A stretch of DNA of 23,588 nucleotides, from assembly GCA_036897485.1 (NCBI GenBank), contig JAYMTF010001408.1:1-23588 (forward strand), written 5' to 3'. Position 1 is the first letter of the stretch; every line of letters starts with the position of its first letter. The translations under genes were made by a program, and so were the position numbers. Shown here one piece after another: positions 1-9,672 of the stretch. The notes below the pieces were generated by a model, which was not told the DNA's origin, did not search any database, and saw nothing but the letters and a program-made list of their open reading frames with translations. The DNA comes from Pelargonium nanum (lineage: Eukaryota > Streptophyta > Magnoliopsida > Geraniales > Geraniaceae).

Positions 1-557
1 ACAAACTTGCCCTTCTAAAAAAGTTAAATGAATGCAATAATTACAAATTTTTAATACCCAACATGTCCCAAATTCCTAGGAATTCAATTAAAATTTGTTA
101 AACGAACGCTACCTTAGAGTTTCTTAATGCGGACGGGTCACCCACTGGTTAAAGTGTTGCTACTCGTGGACCAACCATGAGCTCTACGGGTTTGGCTAGA
201 TTGGACCGCATATTGGTCGGAGTTGAGCTTGGGCTGGTTAGGTGCGGTTCGGGTTTAGGATTAGCCTTTTTTTTATCTTAACACCATAATGCCTCTCCTA
301 TATCAAGAGCACCAAGCATACATATACATCATCTTGATTGAATTGTAAAAGGTAATGTGATAGATAAAACTGAGAGTACTTTATATGTTAGCTTGCTTCA
401 CAATTCATTCTATACCTTGGTGCAAATACAAATGTTGACAAGGAACATTCAAGTTTGTTTGTAAATATGTATTGGCTAAGTACACAAAAATTTACAAAGA
501 TGAGAGAGAGCACAAAATATGTACTGCTATATATATGTCAAGGCGTCGCCGCATTCT
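1..557. other. 3' flank of STN7, no gene seen
   Basis: The stretch just below the STN7 stop (about 440-557) is probably 3' UTR on the minus strand. I saw no clear AATAAA signal. A GC-richer patch at about 180-265 with repeated GGTT/GGGCT words looks like dispersed repeat DNA. The plus-strand reading frames at 455-762 are antisense to the last STN7 exon and its 3' UTR. Confidence 0.5.
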
Positions 558-3500
558 TCATTCCTCTCTCGGGATCCACCTGCTCCACCATAGGCTCTTC
601 CTACTGTTGTTCAGCTCACCCATGCTCTCGTTTAATGTTCGTATGATCTTCCTCTGGAGCCTAAGAGCCGAAGCAAGAGCATTTCTCGGAGCACTTGCTC
701 TACTTGCCTTTTCCGGCTTCTTTTCCTGCACAAGAGGCAAATTAATATCATGTTCTCGATAACAAACAATTATTATTGCAAACAATGCTATGTATGTAGT
801 TCAGATATGTACTCGCAGCTCTTGAAGCTGGACTTCAGTGAAGCCACCATCCTGTTCGGTTCCTGACTTTGCCATTAGCCGAATAACCCACTTGGACCCT
901 TCCTCGTAGTCCTGTTGTGTGGCACGGAAAATTTGCAGCCTCAGCTTTTGCATGAAGGACAAGGCTAATAGTCCTTCCCTGTCAAAGTAGGGATGAGTTA
1001 AGGCTGCTTTAGCACTTGTTCTTTGACGAGCTTTGTACCGAACCATTGACGTCAGAAGTTCCCATCCTATCCCATCATCTAGATCCAACAACTGGAAGCC
1101 TCTTCGAAGGTCACCACTGGCACGGGGCTCTACGCTTTTCCTCCACGCAACTAAGTCATAGTCACATCTCTTTATTTGACGGTTGAACTGTATCAAGCTA
1201 CTGTCTGTACGTAATGATGGGAACGCCTATAATAAAAACAGGAAGTTAGAAGTGTGATAAAGCTAATTGGACTATAAAAAATCTACTGTTTAAAGATCTT
1301 GTCAATGTTCATATCAGACAGTTCAGGAGGTTTCATCATTTCACCAACAGAGCAGGTATTTCAACATTTGTATTCATAATACCCAGCACAAACTCCATAT
1401 ATTCAGAAGTTTCACACTCACAAGTTCATGTCACTCTATATGTAGAAGATGGATCCATCACTTACCATTTGCAAGAATATGAGACCCGTACTGTAGATAT
1501 CAAATCTATCTGGTAAGTTCAACTGTTTACAAACAACAACATTGAAACCATCAAGAAGTATCAATAACACAATGACATAAGATAGAAATAAACCAACTGA
1601 TGACCAAGCCGGGACAATTCATGGAGGATAATGTACCTGCCACAAGACAGGAGAAAGTGCAGCGGCTACTGGAGCTGAAGGTGCCGAAGGAGTTTGTGTG
1701 CTCATGATGTATTGCTCTGGCGCGGCATATCTGATAATGGAAGGACAAAATTCATCTGGTATGTTATTAAAGGAGCAGCACAACATTCTATGATCATCTG
1801 ACGATACAATAAATGCACGCCTGATTGCATCTTCAGTGCAATGTACTATGCCTAAACCGGGAGGAGAACTAGATACATACAAGACTGAAATAAGCCATAT
1901 AACAATATCAAGTTTGGAATATACTTGACATTCCATGTTTGATAAAAAAAATGCTAAATCATAAAAAGGAATAAATTAATCTACGGGAGAATCGCTTAGT
2001 AAAAAAAGGTAGTATAAGAATACGTTAGACTCAAGTTAGAAGAACGAAACCCGTTGATTTTTTTATCACCGTAAGTAGAGTACTTCTTTTGGACAAGAAT
2101 TCATTGATTCAAACCCTACTGCCCTTATAATCCGTTACACTCCCTTCTGTTTGATGGTAGAGAGCCTCTTCCATAAACATGCAAATAGTCGGAGCTTAGA
2201 AGATTAATATAGAGAAGTGAAGAGGTAGATCGCGTAATTCATAGCAGCAGCTATGGAAAAAATTAGTATATAGATAACTGATTAGTTGGTGCTCATGAAG
2301 TGAGGAGAAAATACCTTGGGTCCAAAAGAAATTCCTTTGGAATATAGTTTATGCCTACTCGCAAATCTGCTGCTGCACCCAGATCAATGATCTTGAATGT
2401 ACGAGATCCTGCTCAATTTATTTCCGAAAACACACAAGTATTGTAAAAAATATTATAAAAGAGATGAAACTTGACAATTTTACAGGTATTAATCTTTGCT
2501 AAGTTTACCTTCTGAGAAAATAACATTTTGTGGCTTGATATCCCTATGCACAATCCCGGTTGAGTGAAGACCATCCAATGCAAATAAGAGTTGTCTCATG
2601 ATTGTTTGAATAATTTTATTTTCCCTTTCCAACCCCTTCGGCAAGTCCGGGACCTCTCCAAGAATCATTGTTTCTACCTGACAATTGATGTCAGTATCCA
2701 CAGTCCGCATTTAGAAAGCTAAAATAATCCAAGAATCAATAATACAAACATTTTCATCTGAAACAATTGAAAGTTTAACCAATTAACCCAAAGAGCTGTC
2801 TTAATAAGAGCCATATTTTGCTTATAGCCTATTGGCAATTTGGCATCAGCTTGACTTTTTGAAGCACGTCGGATATGATCCCAAGTCCTAACTATCATTA
2901 TTACTATAGCATGAAATGGCCACTCTTGATATCCACACCACACTTTTCAAAGGCAGCACAAGATTAACTATTGCCAACAAGGCAACAACTATAGAAAATT
3001 ACTTATCAGTGGACATAAACTTCGCCAAATTAGTTGGCCTCAATATCTACAAATAACAATGCTGCCAAAGTGCTTTATGTTAGCTCTACAAAACGTTCAA
3101 TAATTGGAGGAGTATATCACCGAATTATAATGACTCACAAAAGCTATTAATCATAGTTTCTTTACACACTTCATCTAATACACGAGCTAACATCTTGAGC
3201 TACACTGACAAATACCAAGCCCCCGTTGTTTCTGCCAATTTTATGTAATACGAGCTCTGAATTGTATAGCTGATCCTTTTATCAAAGACCATTATGACTC
3301 TCTAGCAATCATTAATATTTTAGAGAACATTGATGGACAATCCAATATATGGTTTCTTAACTATGAAAAACAATCCACGCCTTTTGAGAACTCATATATA
3401 ACATTGTGGTAGCGAGATAAAAGGGTAAGGTCTTGGTTCCTCCATCATGTTATTAGCATGGCTGCGTGATCTAAACAAGCAAGTGGTGTAGAGAAAATGA

Positions 3501-5158
3501 AGGAGACTACATGATCAAAACGAATATGGAGCTAAAAAACCAAAGTGACGAGGCAAATACGAATAGTTGTACGAAACACTATTAAAATATCTAACTGACA
3601 AGAAGAAAGTACCAACATTATATGGGAACTCTTTGTTCTGCATCAAATCTGCAAGTGTGGTTTCTCCTTCGAACCGCCATATGAGCCAATATTCTGACCC
3701 TTTCTTCGAAGAACTCTGAAGCCATTTTCAGAATAACAATTTCAACAACAAGAAAGCCATATAAAAAGAACGGTAGGGTTCACAAGTCTGCAAAGTATAT
3801 TTTATAATTTAATGACACCCTTGAAACATATGAAAATAGTATTGGTAATAGAATAACACCTCGAGAAAGCCATATAAAAAATCAGCACAGCAGTTTGCGC
3901 AAGCCCTTCGTACACGCTCATTCATCCAAATCTCCACTGCCCCGTATTCTGTAGCCTTTTTCAAGACTAAGTCACCTTCCTTCTAGGGAATGGGAAATAC
4001 AAAAACATATTATAGTTGGACAATATATCATAACAAACCATACGAAAACAATTTACACCAATATAAACAAAACTTAAGTCACTACTCACACGAGCTTTGA
4101 CGAAACGGATTACTAGGCTTAGAGAAATTCATCCAAAGTAATCATTGAGAAAAAGTAACTATGCTAAAAATATCATAAAGAACAGTCATCAAACACATAA
4201 CTTCCAATACCTTCGCTTTAGACTTGTTCGCCAGAGAAACTTTGTAAACCACACCGAAAGCTCCTTCACCCAACTTTTTCCCTATAACAAAATCATCCTG
4301 GAATGACAAACCAAAGGAATCAGATACATAATACACACAGAGTATCATGAATCTCAGCCATTGTAAATTGGCTTAGACTCTCAGCCAAGAGACAAACGAA
4401 ATGGACCAAGGTGGGGCGCTCCGCGCCCACAAATTCATTGGGGCGGGTACGAGTGTTAATCGATGATGTGGCATCACCTCATTGGCCATGATTTATTAGC
4501 TGAGAGTCTTAGCCAACAAATCATACATATATCCTAATAAAATCATCCTCGAATGACAAACCAAAGGAATTACCGAATTAGATACATAATACATACTAAC
4601 TCTGTTTCATAACAAATGTCTATCTAGCAACAAAAATTAGTTTCAAAATCATAGTGAAATAAATGAGATAGTTCAGGAACTAATTTGGATCATATTCCAA
4701 ACATATATACAACCAAATTTAGAGTGGATCGTTGCAAGTGAAACCCTAAATTTAAAAACCTTGCGAAAGGTGGGTCTGAAAAATCTCTCGACAAAGGCAA
4801 GAACAAACATGTCGAAGAAGCCGGGAGCGACACCAGGAGTGGCCCAGAGGTAGGAGAGAGTCCCGAGAGCCAAGATAGTGCCAGGAACAGTGACGGTGAA
4901 GCCATCGGATTTGGGGAGGGTGCTTCTGTAAATCATGTCTCCGCACTCCATGACCGTGCATGGCAGCCCCACACCCACACCCACAAACAGGTCATGGATC
5001 AAATGGGGTCCAGCGGAAACTAGCAGAGGTGTTTTGGAGCTGGTTTTGTTGGAAAATGGTTGTTTAATGGTGAGCTTCTTGCCGAGAAATGGCGACGAAG
5101 GGATCGATCTTCTGTAGTGGTGGAGCTTGGTGATCGCTCCTGCTGAAACAGTGGCCAT
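558..5158 (-). CDS. STN7: STN7, chloroplast Ser/Thr kinase for LHCII phosphorylation (10 exons)
   Basis: Seen: exons in coding order are 5158-4760, 4297-4211, 3982-3860, 3715-3617, 2677-2509, 2408-2315, 1730-1637, 1522-1466, 1226-813 and 725-558 (TGA 558-560). All introns are GT-AG and the joined frame is open for 567 residues, against about 562 in Arabidopsis STN7. Residues 1 to about 50 look like a transit peptide. A CxxxxC pair (C67, C72) in [11 protein letters not shown] precedes a hydrophobic segment at about 88-126. Kinase motifs are the glycine loop GEGAFG (143-148), VLKK with probable catalytic K170, HRDIKPQN (280-287), DLG in place of DFG (301-303) and the APEQY region after exon 7 begins. 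The C-terminus is [10 protein letters not shown]. Family knowledge: STN7 sits in the thylakoid membrane, is activated through cytochrome b6f and the plastoquinone pool, and drives state transitions; the Cys pair is lumenal and redox sensitive. The start fits the transit peptide and family length. STN8 is excluded by the C-terminal region and near-identity to STN7 motifs. Confidence 0.96.
1731..2314 (-). other. STN7 intron 6 (584 bp)
   Basis: Bounded by CCCAAG|GTATTT and ATTATCAG. The split arginine codon AG|A is restored across it, which confirms the phase. Nothing coding is visible inside. The minus-strand frame that runs through it (1619-1936) is exon 7 read through into the intron. Confidence 0.85.
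2678..3616 (-). other. STN7 intron 4 (939 bp)
   Basis: This is the longest intron of the gene, bounded by AAT|GTTGGT (donor at 3616-3615) and a TCAG acceptor just before 2677. It is AT-rich. I see no coding segment or recognisable element in it. Confidence 0.85.
4291..4337. repeat. Junction duplication, copy 1 (real exon 2 acceptor)
   Basis: This spans the intron 1/exon 2 splice junction of STN7. The 30 bases at 4291-4320 match 4541-4570 at 29 positions, exactly 250 bp away. Similarity resumes at 4322-4337. This copy holds the used acceptor, TTCCAG before the GATGATTTT codons at 4297. Confidence 0.85.
4368..4516. mobile_element. MITE in STN7 intron 1 (149 bp)
   Basis: Terminal inverted repeats TTGGCTTAGACTCTCAGC (4368-4385) and its complement at 4499-4516 match at 17 of 18 positions. 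The interior has no coding capacity. It carries a GC-rich hairpin, GGGCGC-TCC-GCGCCC, near 4415-4429. No convincing target-site duplication is visible, so the superfamily is not settled. The interior core recurs three times at 15923-16160 in the opposite orientation. Confidence 0.75.
4541..4595. repeat. Junction duplication, copy 2 (decoy acceptor)
   Basis: Second copy of the exon 2 junction, on the other side of the MITE. It differs by one base at the splice site (GAG in place of CAG) and by an extra 8-9 bp (near 4571-4579). The AG and the GATGATTTT codons are retained, so it is a potential decoy 3' splice site upstream of the real one. Confidence 0.8.
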
Positions 5159-5375
5159 GTCCTGTAATTATGGATCAATTGAAACTTGAAGACTTGAAGT
5201 TGAAGAAGAACACAAAACAGCACAGAGCCACAGACACTGCAGCTAATTTCAGTGAAACGAAATGTAGACCACTCGATTCTCGTTTCAAAAAAATCGTTTT
5301 CACAGTTATTTCAGGCCATAACTGAGTCCAGAAACCAAGTATCGGGTTTAATGGTAAGAACCGGTTTTTGTAAAT

Positions 5376-5459
5376 TGGGCTTGGATCACACTATTATTAT
5401 CCAGCCCAATTAGAAAATAATATAACAGCCCATAAAATTAAAAATAAGCCGATGGCCCA
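5376..5459. promoter_or_regulatory. TGGGCY (site II-like) cluster upstream of STN7
   Basis: Four TGGGCY motifs lie at 5376-5381 (plus) and, as complements, at 5403-5408, 5427-5432 and 5454-5459, about 220-300 bp upstream of the STN7 start codon. Such motifs are common in promoters of plant housekeeping and organelle-related genes, where TCP-type factors can bind. Their role here is inferred. They could serve STN7, a transcript going the other way, or both. Confidence 0.4.
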
Positions 5460-5499
5460 TTTTTAATGAATTAGTAATAAATAAATGAAAACCTATATT

Positions 5500-5780
5500 T
5501 AATCACCTCTTCTTCTTCCTTCTCTTTCTTTCGCGTCTGCAACTCCACGCCGCCATTGTTGGTCTCTAAGTTTGGCTTTCTTTAAATATTTTTTTTATTT
5601 TGTTGGTTTGTAACTTGTGGAAGAAGATATATATTATTATGAGGTTGTGTAAGAAAAAAGCTTGAATTGATATAATGAGATAAAATATTGCTTCGCCTGT
5701 GTGGTTCGCCGGAGCAGTTGATTCGGTCGGAAGCGGTGCGCCGTCGGTGAAGTGAAATCACGACTGTAAGAAGCAAAACA
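5500..5780. other. Pyrimidine-rich leader-like tract and GC-richer exon-like island
   Basis: A CT-rich tract (about 5505-5535) followed by a GC-richer stretch resembles the 5' end of a plus-strand transcript, divergent from STN7. A second GC-richer piece (about 5690-5755) is open on the plus strand and reads SPVWFAGAVDSVGSGAPSV before a TGA at 5753-5755. It has no start codon in frame and no partner exon that I can find. It could be a leader, a lost gene, or untranslated sequence of a minus-strand transcript. I do not recognise it. Confidence 0.25.
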
Positions 5781-6019
5781 ATCTGGTTATTGGATGCTTC
5801 TAGAAGTAAAGATGAGAGATAGTATAGAGGAGTTAGAGCGTTAGACTTAGGTTTGGATGAAAACTACATGTTCAAGCTTTCGGGACGGTTTTTAAAACAC
5901 TGGATGGAAAGTGAGGCGGTCCTAACATTTTATTCATATTCATGACTAAATTGTATGTAGATGTGTATTCGGGTCAAACCAAAGTTAAAAATTGTCAGGT
6001 CTTGACTCGACTAAACTTT

Positions 6020-6150
6020 TTTATACTAGGTATAGGAGCTTGAACAAGCTTATATATTTGGGCTGGAGCTTGACTCGTTTATTAAATGAGCCTGATCTTA
6101 AGCTCGAACGACATTGAGCACTCGTTAAAAACTCGACTCGTTTGCACTCC
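6020..6150. repeat. Dispersed plant repeat (GAGCTTGACTCGTTTATTAA type)
   Basis: The stretch contains alternating GAGCTTG/CTCGA words around a palindromic TTTATTAAATGAGC core. I recall this type of sequence as a common interspersed repeat in dicot intergenic DNA. Its boundaries are not resolved, and it abuts the LINE remnant to the right. Confidence 0.35.
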
Positions 6151-6169
6151 AGATTGTACGTGCACAATT

Positions 6170-6500
6170 TGCAACATGAAAATATGTTAGTTCGAGAAGC
6201 TCTTAGTTGGGTGTTGGATCGAGGTTGGTCTGACATCATCCTTAAGTCAGGACCGAGGCGGTACAGACAGAAAGGAAGGATTTATGTGCCTTTAGTTTGG
6301 TTATTTCGGATATTTTAGCTCTATCAGTTGAATTAGGTAGCGTAAAAGTTTGTGTTTCATGGTAGGATTGCGATTCAGACGGCTTCTATATCAGGTTCGG
6401 TGAATTTGGTAGATTTATGTTCCATCTCCGAGATTGAGTCTCTTGTTATGAACAACATTTCTATTTAATGCAAAGGAGTTTAATTCTATAAAATAAAAAA
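6170..6500 (+). pseudogene. 3' end of a LINE-type retroelement (RNase H remnant)
   Basis: Broken plus-strand frames keep the order of a plant non-LTR element RNase H domain: REALSWVLDRGWSDIILKS (about 6195-6251), then LALSVELGSVKVCF in a second frame (about 6316-6357), then the C-terminal EIESLVMNNISI ending in TAA at 6466-6468. An A-rich tail (about 6480-6500) follows a short 3' UTR, as expected for a retroposed copy. At least one frameshift and an in-frame stop make it dead. The rest of the element is missing upstream, consistent with 5' truncation. Confidence 0.75.
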
Positions 6501-7870
6501 TGGAGCAAGTTGGGTGGTCTCTCTCTGGTGCATATGGAGATGCAGAAGATGTTTTTGTTATTCATGTGTGGTGCAAACAACAGGTGAGGACAAAGGCATA
6601 GACAAAATATAGCTAGCTATTGCCATTTTCTGGCCTCTCTCACTAACGGTGATGTTATTTACAGTACAGAAAGAGAAAAGCTGCTTTTTCCACAGTGAAT
6701 GATCACCATCATGATTGATGAGCATGAGCCCCCTCAGCCATGCAACCAAACAAATCATATGTGTCCTGTTACTTTCTTCTTTTTGCCATTTCCACCCCCA
6801 CACTACCCTCATCATCTTCTGGAGAAACAGCCCTATAGCTAACTACAAAACCCTAATCAAATTCAAAACCTTACAGGCCCAACCAAACCCTAGAAATATA
6901 AACGAACTTTTCTCTTTCTCCATACATATATAAATATATATATATATATATACACCTAGATCTCCATAACTTATTTTAACCTACCTATCGTCTGTACCAA
7001 CACCATGTCAACTGCACTTGGGACTGTTTATCTGCGCCACTCGTGACATGACCCTACCCACAAATATGGTTTCAAAACACACCACTCACTATATATTGAT
7101 CAAATCCAAATATTTCAACATATACACATCAATATTGTAATCTCAATTTGCATAAATAATTTTAAAATGAATAATTTAGGATCACAAAGTTAATTACCCT
7201 TATTGTTATAATGCATGAGGTATATGATTGATTTTAACTCAAATTATTGTTAGAAAAATTGATTGTTTGAAAATGAGTGTCTATTTTCTATTTAAGAAAA
7301 GTTAACACACGATCATGTGTGTAATTAACGTTATATGATCGTATGTTTCTAAGCTCAATTTGATATCAAGATAATTAAACTCCATAAGAATACCATAGAG
7401 TAATTGACGTCTCTTAACCATAATCATACTTGCACGAATGAAATGAAATTTGCTCATTCCAAGTTCTTTGATTAGTACATTGGAAAAGGAATAGTTTATT
7501 GTCAACCAGTCAACTCAAATTATTTTGGGAAGTGCATAAATAAATACAAGAACACAATAACAATAAACATTTTCTTTCATGTTTTTCTACACATTTTCAT
7601 AATATGTTTAACATAATATCTAGTGTTTATCAGTGTATTTAGTCTTTTCCAATTCCTTAAATAAAAGAAGAAGAAATGTATACATACATGAAATAAAAGC
7701 AAAAAAAGAAACTAAATAGATGAAAAACAAACTTGATATTTTATTAAAACTTGAATCAAAGCAAATATAATATAAGATGTAGAAATGAACAAGAGATCCA
7801 TATATTTTGGTTATCAACCTGTTCAAATTCACCATAACTAACACTCTCATATTTAGAGCAGAGATGACAA
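6501..7870. other. Intergenic DNA between LINE remnant and GATA gene
   Basis: AT-rich DNA with no supported gene. It holds two AAACCCTA-type telo-box words (about 6846 and 6883), a TA microsatellite and a short start-to-stop frame of 13 codons from about 7004. Telo-box words often occur near plant promoters, but no gene follows on the plus strand. Confidence 0.5.
6925..6952. repeat. TA-rich microsatellite
   Basis: A run of alternating TA dinucleotides with a few interruptions at its left end. Confidence 0.8.
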
Positions 7871-8104
7871 CATACACTACAGCTTTTATTTTTTTGTTTT
7901 TATTGAACTCTAGCCATAGCTCCTCACAAGATGGGTTATGCTCTCTCTCTCCCCCCTCACAAACTCATCAGATCACAGTACAGATCTCACACATATTAAT
8001 TATATCTCCTAGCTAGGTCTAATATCATAGCTAAACTAATTTAGAAAAATAATTATTTTGGAATAAGTAGCTAGCAAAAATATTATTTTGAAACCAATCA
8101 ATAA
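7870..8104 (-). other. Probable 3' UTR of the GATA gene
   Basis: Two AATAAA signals on the minus strand (7899-7904 and 7885-7890) lie about 200 nt below the GATA stop codon. This is a normal distance for a plant 3' UTR. The cleavage site is not determined. Confidence 0.4.
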
Positions 8105-9412
8105 TCAACCATGAACCAAGCCATAGGACAGAGCCATTAGCAGAATTGCAGCTTCCTTCTCGTCCTGAGGAAAAACTTGTTGAAAAGCCGAGCTCTTGCT
8201 CAAGCTTATTCTTAAATCCTCGAAACAAATCTTCTTTCGTCCACTCGTGGCAGCGCCTGGAGGCGCCGCGGAGATCTTGCACCTCTTCTTCAACTGTGGA
8301 ACTTGGTTGTTGTGATTTAGAGATGATCTCTTGTTCTTGTGCTGCACCTTCTTCGCCGGAGGGTTTGTCACCGGAGCAATTGTGCCGTTTGCTGCTGCAG
8401 CTGCGGCCATGGCCCGTCGCGCCTTCCTCTGTCGGATCCCACAGGCGTTGCATAGAGACTGCAACAAAAATGTTACAAGAAAATTAAACATATATCACTA
8501 CTGCAAGAAAAGTTTCGTCACAATTCTGTCATAAATTGTGACAGAAATCATATTTTATATATATAAACACATTTGTGACGAAAATTTATGTGACAACCAT
8601 TTATGACGACCCAAACAACCGTTCTGTCACAAATTTATGTTTGCGAGTTTTCTTGCATATACATACAGTTGATGTGATTTTATTAAATTTAAGGTTTACA
8701 ATACCTTGGGGCCTCTTGGACCACTCCTCCAAAGAGGGGTCTTGGTGGTGTTACAATCAGAGCAAACCCTAACTGAGTTGTTGCAGCTGGAGCTGTTGCT
8801 GCTGTTGTCGGTTTCTGGAGGTGAAGATGGCTGTTGCTGCTGCTGGAGCTTATTATTATGATTCTGATGATCAAGCTTGGTGGTGGTGGCGGCGGTGGTG
8901 GTGAAGTTGGTGATTGTATCAGAACTGATCATCTTCCTCATCATCCTCATCTTTGAAGACATCCACTTTACTGAATTGTTCTCAGTTTCGTATTCATTGC
9001 TAGACTCTGATCTCCTCCTTATTGTGAACTTGAGGCCATTGTCACTCTCATCTACCTCCACAGCTGTTGCTGTTTCTTGATCGCATCCTTGCGAAACAAT
9101 CTTGCAATCCTGAAAAAAGAAAAAATTAACCAGTCAAATGATCAAATCATATTTAATGATCAAAGAGTTCTCAGGTTCGAGACTCTATTGCTACGTTTGC
9201 TGATAAATAAATATAAAAAAAATCATGTATTAGATAATTACCTGTTGTTGTGGATGAGATTCCATGTAGAAATTAGGTTGATCTTGAGATGGGGTCATGA
9301 AGAAAATAGGGTTGGAGAGGGAAGAAGAGGAGGAAGAAGACTGGAGCTTGGGAGAGAAGAGATGGTGTTCATGATCTTGATCATCATGATGCTCAAGATT
9401 AAGGTCTAACAT
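8105..9412 (-). CDS. GNC/CGA1-like B-GATA transcription factor with LLM domain (3 exons)
   Basis: Seen: exons 9412-9242, 9109-8705 and 8458-8105 (TGA 8105-8107) join in phase to 309 residues, against about 350-400 in Arabidopsis CGA1 and GNC. The N-terminus has LDLN and a serine run (25-31). A basic KWMSSKMRMMRKM block (105-117) matches GNC/CGA1. Poly-Gln lies at 146-150. One GATA zinc finger, CX2CX18CX2C (C173, C176, C195, C198), has the class B IRQRKARR tail and is split by intron 2. The C-terminus VFPQDEKEAAILLMALSYGL ends in VHG, with the LLM triad at 298-300. Family knowledge: these nuclear factors bind GATA sites, promote chlorophyll and chloroplast genes, and act downstream of cytokinin, light and gibberellin signals. 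The start is the only in-frame ATG after an upstream stop, but His-rich codons just upstream (HHHHHLAP) leave room for an unseen first exon. The paralogue, GNC or CGA1, is not decided. Confidence 0.9.
8496..8657. mobile_element. CACTA-like non-autonomous element in GATA intron 2
   Basis: The left end reads CACTACTGCAAGAAAA. The inverted partner TTTTCTTGCA lies at 8648-8657 but lacks the final GTAGTG. Between them are repeated GTCACAA/TTGTGAC words in both orientations, including a 9-bp inverted pair at about 8517-8542. This is the sub-terminal pattern typical of plant CACTA elements. No coding capacity. It occupies most of the 246-bp intron. Confidence 0.6.
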
Positions 9413-9625
9413 GGGAGCAAGATGATGATGGTGATGATCAAAATTAGCTGAATCACACCTAGGAAATGAAACAAACCCTTTTGATGTGTTGAAAAGTTGA
9501 AAAAGAAGAGTGGTGATCTTAAAGGAGATGTTAAGGTTGATGATGAAGAGAAGTACTCATGAGATGAGCAGATAACAGAAAGAAAGTGAGAGGATAGCAA
9601 TGGCAATGGCAGTAGCAGTAGCAGA
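9413..9625 (-). other. Leader (5' UTR) region of the GATA gene
   Basis: This lies between the inferred transcription start, about 30 bp below the TATA-like box, and the start codon. It is rich in CT and repeated GCTACTGC/GCCATTGC words. It contains a short upstream reading frame. A possible splice acceptor (TTTCCTAG at about 9460-9467) could belong to a leader intron. Confidence 0.4.
9531..9560 (-). other. Upstream ORF in the GATA leader (9 codons)
   Basis: ATG at 9558-9560 opens MSTSLHHQP and ends at TAA 9531-9533, about 120 nt before the main start and in another frame. Upstream ORFs can reduce translation of plant regulatory genes. Whether it is in the mature mRNA depends on the true transcription start. 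Confidence 0.35.
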
Positions 9626-9648
9626 GAAGAGGGGCCTGTAGGAGCAAG

Positions 9649-9672
9649 ACTATATAATAAGGGGTTCACGTG
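9649..9672 (-). promoter_or_regulatory. G-box and TATA-like box of the GATA promoter
   Basis: On the minus strand a perfect CACGTG (9667-9672), inside the 8-bp palindrome TCACGTGA, is followed about 10 bp later by TTATTATATAG (about 9650-9660). G-boxes are bound by PIF and bZIP factors, and GNC/CGA1 genes are known PIF targets in Arabidopsis. Use of this site here is inferred. A G-box this close to the TATA box is notable. Confidence 0.5.

Noticed and set aside
472..762. Plus-strand reading frame of 96 codons
   Set aside because: It is antisense to the last STN7 exon and its 3' UTR. The minus-strand frame there matches STN7 closely.
4690..4961. Additional minus-strand frames within STN7 exon 1
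   Set aside because: They are shifted frames of the same exon. Only the frame from 5158 continues in phase through all ten exons.
6558..6815. 85-codon minus-strand frame between the LINE remnant and the GATA gene
   Set aside because: It has no family resemblance or splice partner and lies in promoter-like intergenic DNA.
7004..7045. ATG with good context opening 13 codons, after telo-box and TA motifs
   Set aside because: It stops at once, and no downstream splice or coding continuation is visible.
8146..8534. Plus-strand frames opposite the GATA last exon
   Set aside because: They are shadows of the GATA coding sequence, and their composition follows its Ala- and Lys-rich codons.
9165..9185. 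tRNA-like box B word (AGGTTCGAGACTC) in GATA intron 1
   Set aside because: No cloverleaf or box A at the right distance. It is probably chance or an old SINE trace.
8877..9409. Plus-strand frames opposite GATA exons 1 and 2
   Set aside because: They are antisense to recognised exons and are dominated by repeats complementary to His, Gln and Ser runs.
9406..9669. 87-codon minus-strand frame over the GATA leader
   Set aside because: It would start upstream of the TATA-like box, ends within the GATA start region and is low-complexity Ser/Leu. It is more likely leader and promoter.
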